A stretch of 64,000 nucleotides of DNA from Bradyrhizobium embrapense. Lineage in GTDB: Bacteria > Pseudomonadota > Alphaproteobacteria > Rhizobiales > Xanthobacteraceae. Location of the stretch: contig NZ_LFIP02000011.1 in NCBI RefSeq assembly GCF_001189235.2, forward strand, positions 62,001 to 126,000, read 5' to 3'. Of the stretch, positions 59,393 through 64,000 are shown piece by piece. The translations under genes and the position numbers were made by a program. Within the stretch, counting starts at the first letter, position 1; every line of letters starts with the position of its first letter. The notes beneath the pieces were generated by a model. The model saw only the letters and a list, made by a program, of their open reading frames with translations, did no database searches and was not told the DNA's origin.

Positions 59393-59881
59393 TTATGTCG
59401 CGCGCGACCCGACGATCGACCGCGGCAACGACGCGAGCAGCAGCACCAGGCAGACACAGAGCAGCACGATGTCCTTGAACAGGAACTCGCCAGCCAGATT
59501 CCAGGCCATCGGGTCGGTCGACAGGCTCCATTTCACCACACCCGGTGTCGTGAAGAAGAACGACCAAGTCACTGCAAAGGTGATCACGCCCATCAAGGCG
59601 CCGATCGCAGACAGGATCGGGCTGAACGCGCCGGCGGCAAGCAGCACGGCAATGCCGAACTCCGTGACGCCGAGCACATAAGCCTCGCCGCGAAGGCCGA
59701 ACACCGACAGCCACGAGACGAACGGGCTGTTGCTGATGAATTGCACGATGCCTTGCGCCGACTGCAGCGTGAACTTCTGCATGCCGAACGACACGAAGAT
59801 CACCACCATGACCCAGCGCAGGATCGCAAGCAAACGATAAGACCCCTCGCCGTGTTCGGCGATTTTGAACGACAGATCCAT
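59393..59881 (-). CDS. DUF417 family inner-membrane protein (YkgB-like)
   Basis: A 162-residue protein with four hydrophobic segments: about residues 19-37 (LLAILRWVMVVIFVSFGMQK), 65-85, 90-112 and 132-150. The pattern FGMQKFT then GVTEFGIAVLLAAG is that of the DUF417/YkgB family, which has no settled function though some members are linked to stress by reactive chlorine. GGAAAG precedes the ATG. Confidence 0.85.
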   Translation of the reverse strand: MDLSFKIAEHGEGSYRLLAILRWVMVVIFVSFGMQKFTLQSAQGIVQFISNSPFVSWLSVFGLRGEAYVLGVTEFGIAVLLAAGAFSPILSAIGALMGVITFAVTWSFFFTTPGVVKWSLSTDPMAWNLAGEFLFKDIVLLCVCLVLLLASLPRSIVGSRAT

Positions 59882-60045
59882 GCGGATGTTTCTTTCCTTG
59901 CTACGGTGCCACCATCGGCCGCGGCTGCGGCGCTCTTGGCAGGACTACGCAGCCTGCCTCCAGGCGCGTTACGCACGGGACCGGCAGCAGCCTTCACAAG
60001 AATGTGCGGACGGGGTGAAGGGCGGTCGCCGCCGCGGCGACGGCC

Positions 60046-60681
60046 TCACGCGCGCTGGCGCAGCGGCCGCGCGGCATCCTTTGCCGGCACAGGCATCGTG
60101 AAGCCGTACAGGAACAGGTCCACCACCATGTCGGCGAACTCGCCGGGGTCGACGCCGCCCTTCGGATCGTACCAAGTGTGGCTGAAGTTCAGGATGCCGA
60201 ACAGCATCATGCTGTAGATCTTCTTGGTTCGCTTGACGATCTTGCCTTCCTTGTCGAGCTTGACCAGGAGGTCCGAGACCGTGTCGACCAGCTGACGCTC
60301 CAGCGCCTTGATCGCATCCTGCTCGGTCTCGCCGAGGAACGAGAGGTCGTTGAGGATGACGCGCTGCTCGTCGCTCGAGCGCGCATTGAGCGCGACGATG
60401 GCCTGGATCGCGGCGCGGAACTGCTCCAGCGTCGCCGTCTTGCCGGCCATCGCGGCCTCGACGTCGGCGATCATCTCGCGGATATGTGCATCGAGGATCG
60501 CGAACAGGATCGCTTCCTTGGAGTCGAAATAATGATACAGCGCGCCGCGCGACAGCTTGCAGGCATCCGCAAGGTCGGCGATCGAGGCGCGCATGTAGCC
60601 CTGCCGTGCGAACAGGCCGCAGGCGGTGGTGAGGATGCCCCGCTGGATCTCGTCGTAATTTTCTGAGCGCGTCCGCGCCAT
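60046..60681 (-). CDS. TetR/AcrR family transcriptional regulator
   Basis: A 211-residue repressor with an N-terminal HTH (RASIADLADACKLSRGALYH, then YFDSKEAILFAI at residues about 32-65) and an acyl-type ligand domain. It is divergent from the FAD oxidoreductase-liv genes, 251 bases away, with a CGACCGGTCG dyad between. TetR regulators of this type often sense acyl-CoA in lipid or branched-chain catabolic loci; here that is inference. Confidence 0.9.
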   Translation of the reverse strand: MARTRSENYDEIQRGILTTACGLFARQGYMRASIADLADACKLSRGALYHYFDSKEAILFAILDAHIREMIADVEAAMAGKTATLEQFRAAIQAIVALNARSSDEQRVILNDLSFLGETEQDAIKALERQLVDTVSDLLVKLDKEGKIVKRTKKIYSMMLFGILNFSHTWYDPKGGVDPGEFADMVVDLFLYGFTMPVPAKDAARPLRQRA

Positions 60682-60844
60682 TCCATTCTCTCTTGTGCAC
60701 CTTCGGGGCCGCCGGAATCGGACGGCGCCCGTCTCTCTATACTATTGCAGCTCCACGCCCTCCTCCCCTTTGCGGGCACCATCCACCAGAAGTGATCGAG
60801 TAAGCCACGCCGGTTCATTGACCTGCGTCAAAAAATAATTTGAA

Positions 60845-60854
60845 CGACCGGTCG
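60845..60854. promoter_or_regulatory. CGACCGGTCG dyad, candidate TetR operator
   Basis: A perfect 10-bp palindrome in an AT-rich patch (60828-60870) between the TetR gene and the rightward oxidoreductase gene. ACCGGT-centred dyads are common TetR-family sites. It lies 79 bases before the GTG at 60933. Confidence 0.45.
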
Positions 60855-60932
60855 GATTATATTAGAGTGCCCGCTATCAAGCAAGCGGATTGCACGCCGG
60901 GACCAACCCGGCGGCATCGAGGGAGGCTGCCC

Positions 60933-62243
60933 GTGGATTCTCAGAAGGTCGATGCTGTCGTGATCGGAGCCGGGGCCGGCGGGCTGTGCGCCGCGGCGCG
61001 TCTCGCCCATGGCGGGCTGCATACCCTCGTCGTCGACGACAAGGATCGGCTCGGCGGACGCGCCTCGACCGAGGAGATCGACGGCTTCAAGGTCAATATT
61101 GGCGCGATCGCAATCGAGTTCGGCGGCGTGTTCGAGGAAACCTTCCACACCGTCGGCGCCCAGCTCGATATCCGCGCGCCGGAGCCTGCGAGCTCGTTCT
61201 TCATCGACGGCAAGGTGATCGATGTCGGCCGCGGCGGCTGGTCGCTGCTGCTCGGGCAGCTGACCAAGCAAGCCTCGCGCATCCTGGAGAAATTCGCCGA
61301 TGCCCGCTCCGGCAACCTGCCCCACGGGCGGCAATCGACCGAGGACTGGCTGAAGGGCTACACCAGCAACGCCACCGTGCACGCGCTGTTCCGCAATCTC
61401 TGCGCGGCGATCTTCGCCTGCAACGCCGCCGAGCTGCCGGCCCGCGCCTTCCTCACCTACTTCACCAGCAAGGGCGCCTTCAAGAAGTTCGGCTTCTGCC
61501 CGCAAGGCACGATCGGCGTCTGGAACAGTCTTGGGAGCGCGATCCGGCGCAATGGCGACATCTGGCTGGGCACGCCGGCGACCACGATCCACACCGCCAA
61601 CGGCCGCGTCGAAGGCGTCACCGTGCTGCGCAACGGCGAAAAGACGCGGATCGACACCGATCTCGTGATCAGCAATGCGGGGCCGAAGGCCACCGTCGCG
61701 CTGGCCGGCAGCGAGGCATTTCCGGCTGATTACATCGCGAAGGTCAAGAACGACCTTCGCCCGGCCGCCAATATCGTCATCAACGTCGCGAGCCGCGAGC
61801 CGCTGATCAACCATCCCGGCATCGTCACCTTCGGCAAGACGCGCCGGCTCTGCAACATGGCGAACCTTTCCGCGACCTGCCCCGAACTGGCGCCGCCCGG
61901 CTGGCACCTCTACGTCGCATATGCCGTGCCGGTGCCGGCGCTCGGGGATTTCGACGCCGATACCGAAGTCGCGCTCGCGCTCGAAGATCTTCGCGAGCAG
62001 TTCGGTAATTTCGACCAGGCAAGAATCCTGTCGATCCGGGTGATGCGCGACGATTGGCCGGCGCAACGCAGCTGTGCCGGTTACGACCTGCCGCGCGAGA
62101 CCGGCATCGAAGGCCTGTGGTGCGTCGGCGATGCGGTGAAGCAATACGGCAATGGCGGCACCCAGGCTTGCGCCGAGACCGCCAAGATCGTGACCGATGC
62201 GATCTTCGCCGCGCGGCCGCGTCGATCAGCCGGCCGGGTCTGA
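60933..62243 (+). CDS. FAD-dependent oxidoreductase, phytoene desaturase-like
   Basis: A 436-residue flavoprotein. The dinucleotide motif VVIGAGAGGLCAAARLAHGG is near residue 10 and GGRASTEEIDGFKVNIGA near residue 40. The C-terminal FAD contact is GLWCVGDAVKQYGNGG. The GTG at 60933 has GGGAGG six bases upstream, so the open frame from 60840 is not used. It leads an operon with two liv-type ATPase genes, 5 bases apart from the first. Its substrate is unknown; carotenoid desaturation is not implied by context. Confidence 0.85.
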   Translation: MDSQKVDAVVIGAGAGGLCAAARLAHGGLHTLVVDDKDRLGGRASTEEIDGFKVNIGAIAIEFGGVFEETFHTVGAQLDIRAPEPASSFFIDGKVIDVGRGGWSLLLGQLTKQASRILEKFADARSGNLPHGRQSTEDWLKGYTSNATVHALFRNLCAAIFACNAAELPARAFLTYFTSKGAFKKFGFCPQGTIGVWNSLGSAIRRNGDIWLGTPATTIHTANGRVEGVTVLRNGEKTRIDTDLVISNAGPKATVALAGSEAFPADYIAKVKNDLRPAANIVINVASREPLINHPGIVTFGKTRRLCNMANLSATCPELAPPGWHLYVAYAVPVPALGDFDADTEVALALEDLREQFGNFDQARILSIRVMRDDWPAQRSCAGYDLPRETGIEGLWCVGDAVKQYGNGGTQACAETAKIVTDAIFAARPRRSAGRV

Positions 62244-62248
62244 GCACG

Positions 62249-63103
62249 ATGCCGACGACCATCCCGCATCCGATGCCGCAGGCAGCGCCCCACGCCGTGC
62301 CGGCGCCGGATGCCTTGCTCGAATTCCGCAACATCCGGATCGTCTACGACAACGCGATCGAGGCGATCCGCGATGTCTCGATCGCAGTGCCCGAGGGCAA
62401 CATCGTCGCCCTGCTCGGCTCCAACGGTGCCGGCAAGTCGACACTGCTGAAAGCGATGTCCGGAATCCTCTACACCGAGGAAGGCGTGATCGAGAACGGC
62501 AGCATCCGCTTCCGCCACGACGAGGTGCATCGACTCGCGCCAGACGAGCTGGTCCGCCGCGGCATCGTGCAGGTGCCGGAGGGCCGCCGCGTGTTCGCCG
62601 CGCTGACCATCGACGAAAACCTGCAGATGGGCGGCTACATCAGGACCGGCGCCGAAGCGCGCGAGCGCCGCGACAAGGTGTTTGCGCTGTTTCCGCGGCT
62701 CTACGAGCGGCGCGACCAGATCGCCGGCTATATGTCCGGCGGCGAGCAGCAGATGCTCGCGATCGGCCGCGCGCTGATGACCGATCCGGCGTTGCTGGCG
62801 CTCGACGAGCCCTCGCTCGGCCTCGCGCCGCTGATCATCGACCGCATCTATGAGGTGATCGTCCGGTTGCGCGACGAGCTGAAGATGACGGTGCTCTTGG
62901 TCGAACAGAACGCGCAGCGCGCGCTCGACATCGCCGACTACGGCTACATCCTGGAGACCGGCCGCGTCGTGCTCGACGGTACGGCAAAGAAGCTCACCGC
63001 CAATGAGGATGTCCAGGAGTTCTATCTCGGCGTCTCCTCCACTGGCCGTAAGAGCCTGCGCGACGTCAAGCACTACAAGCGCCGCAAGCGGTGGCTGTCG
63101 TGA
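62249..63103 (+). CDS. branched-chain-type ABC transporter ATP-binding protein (LivF-like)
   Basis: A 284-residue ABC ATPase with Walker A VALLGSNGAGKSTLLKAMSG near residue 55, signature YMSGGEQQMLAIGRALM, Walker B LLALDEPSLGLAP and a switch region VLLVEQNAQRALD. The motif VPEGRRVFAALTIDENLQMG is LivF-like. It has a longer C-terminal basic tail (HYKRRKRWLS). It overlaps the next gene. Confidence 0.92.
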   Translation: MPTTIPHPMPQAAPHAVPAPDALLEFRNIRIVYDNAIEAIRDVSIAVPEGNIVALLGSNGAGKSTLLKAMSGILYTEEGVIENGSIRFRHDEVHRLAPDELVRRGIVQVPEGRRVFAALTIDENLQMGGYIRTGAEARERRDKVFALFPRLYERRDQIAGYMSGGEQQMLAIGRALMTDPALLALDEPSLGLAPLIIDRIYEVIVRLRDELKMTVLLVEQNAQRALDIADYGYILETGRVVLDGTAKKLTANEDVQEFYLGVSSTGRKSLRDVKHYKRRKRWLS

Positions 63104-63891
63104 CGACGCTGCTTACAGTCGAGAACCTGTCAAAACGCTTCGGCGGCCTGCACGCAGTCGCCGATGTCAGCCTGCGTGTCGCACCCGGCGAGATCTGCAG
63201 CGTCATCGGCCCGAACGGCGCTGGGAAGACCACGCTGTTCAACATGATTTCAGGCGTGCTGCGGCCGAGCGGCGGCCGCATCAGGTTCGACGGCATCGAC
63301 CTTGCGACCATATCGCCATGGAAGTTCGCCGCCGTCGGGATCGGCCGCACCTTCCAGAATCTGGCGCTGTTCAAGCACGGCACCGTGGTCGAGAACATCC
63401 TGACCGGACGCCACACCCATCTGCGCTCGACCGTACTCGACGCCGTGGTGTTCTTCGGCCGCACCCGCAAGGAGGAGATCGCGGCCCGGCAGCGCGTCGA
63501 GCACATCATCGAGTTCCTCGAGATCGAGCATGTCAGGGACGCCGTGGTCGGCACGCTGTCTTACGGCCAGCAGAAGCGCGTCGAACTTGCCCGCGCGCTC
63601 GCCTGCGAGCCGAAACTGCTGCTGCTCGACGAGATGGTTTCCGGCATGAACCAGGAGGAGACCGAGGACATCGCGCGCTTCGTGCTCGATATCCGCGACG
63701 AGCTCGGCATCACCGTCGTGATGATCGAGCACGAGATGCGCATCGTGATGGACATCTCCGACCGCATCCATGTGCTCAATTTCGGCCGCAAGATCGCCGA
63801 GGGCACGCCCGACGAAATCAGGCGCGATCCGGCCGTCGCGGACGCCTATCTCGGCGGCCAGCGCGCCGAAGCGATGAAGGCGGGCGCCTGA
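63091..63891 (+). CDS. branched-chain-type ABC transporter ATP-binding protein (LivG-like)
   Basis: A 266-residue ABC ATPase with Walker A SVIGPNGAGKTTLFNMISG, Q-loop IGRTFQNLALFKHGTVVENI (LivG-type), signature LSYGQQKRVELARAL and Walker B LLLLDEMVSGMN. It overlaps the LivF-like gene by 13 bases with GTG at 63091; the in-frame GTG at 63100 would give a 4-base overlap. Permeases and binding protein are presumably beyond the window. Confidence 0.92.
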   Translation: MAVVTTLLTVENLSKRFGGLHAVADVSLRVAPGEICSVIGPNGAGKTTLFNMISGVLRPSGGRIRFDGIDLATISPWKFAAVGIGRTFQNLALFKHGTVVENILTGRHTHLRSTVLDAVVFFGRTRKEEIAARQRVEHIIEFLEIEHVRDAVVGTLSYGQQKRVELARALACEPKLLLLDEMVSGMNQEETEDIARFVLDIRDELGITVVMIEHEMRIVMDISDRIHVLNFGRKIAEGTPDEIRRDPAVADAYLGGQRAEAMKAGA

Positions 63892-64000
63892 TGTCGACGA
63901 TGGACAGCCTGCGCACCACCCATCCGCCGCTGCAAGCCAGCGCCCCGCGCATCGCAACCGTGGCAGGAGCCGATGCGCTGCGGACGGCGCTTGCAGATGC
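63891..64000 (+). CDS. start of a downstream operon gene, cut by the window end
   Basis: ATG at 63891 overlaps the LivG-like stop (TGATG). The frame stays open to the edge, giving 36 residues (MSTMDSLRTTHPPLQASAP and on) with no recognisable domain. In related loci an AMP-binding ligase often follows LivG; this cannot be tested here. Confidence 0.6.
   Translation, partial: MSTMDSLRTTHPPLQASAPRIATVAGADALRTALAD

Noticed and set aside
1..64000. tRNA, rRNA, CRISPR array, prophage, integrase or transposase
   Set aside because: No cloverleaf-like segment, regular repeat-spacer array or mobile-element protein was recognised by eye on either strand; a covariance-model and HMM scan would be needed to exclude small RNAs.

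Overview
The window is GC-rich, gene-dense chromosomal DNA from an alphaproteobacterium. Gene content, GTG starts and families of short intergenic palindromes suggest a Bradyrhizobium-like member of the Nitrobacteraceae; this is inferred from gene character, since no rRNA or tRNA is present. I see no insertion sequence, prophage, integrase, CRISPR array or replication origin.

Layout. 1-6.4 kb: 3' end of a short-chain dehydrogenase, a small unknown protein, and an RND efflux pump (adaptor plus permease) divergent from a TetR repressor. 6.5-8.2 kb: a SulP anion transporter. 8.2-22.7 kb: a near-complete C-P lyase (phosphonate) system. phnGHIJKLMN and a PPOX-family gene run leftward from 15.2 kb, phnF is divergent from phnG, phnCDE1E2 runs leftward from 19.9 kb, and a rightward operon holds a hexapeptide transferase, a second PhnM-like amidohydrolase and a 2H-phosphoesterase-like DUF1045 protein. 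Pho-box-like repeats lie in both divergent promoter regions, and a perfect 34-bp palindrome covers the predicted phnG promoter. No phnP is present; the DUF1045 protein is a plausible replacement.

22.7-25.7 kb: LysR regulator, Rieske oxygenase and crotonase. 25.8-38.9 kb: a long leftward run comprising an FCD/GntR regulator, two amidases, a periplasmic binding protein, a possible aminomuconate-deaminase-like protein, a Tat-type FAD amine oxidase, an exported c-type cytochrome, an exported RidA, an exported M20 peptidase, aspartate dehydrogenase, nicotinamidase and a HemC homologue. The oxidase-cytochrome-RidA trio looks like a periplasmic amine or amino-acid oxidation module with built-in imine disposal, and is the most interesting possible new system here. 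38.9-46.4 kb: a small unknown protein, two Aap-type permeases with no adjacent ATPase, an RpiR regulator, a class III aminotransferase, a binding protein and an Asp/Glu racemase-family protein.

46.5-54.3 kb: two MFS transporters, a DUF983 protein divergent from a MocR regulator, a serine hydrolase and a triple-rhodanese protein. 54.5-57.2 kb: glgC-glgA. 57.2-60.7 kb: a small protein with N-terminal repeats, a second serine hydrolase, a DUF417 membrane protein and a TetR regulator. 60.9-64.0 kb: an FAD oxidoreductase, two branched-chain-type ABC ATPases and the start of one more gene cut by the window end. Functions are inferred from protein motifs and context read by eye; no database search was run.
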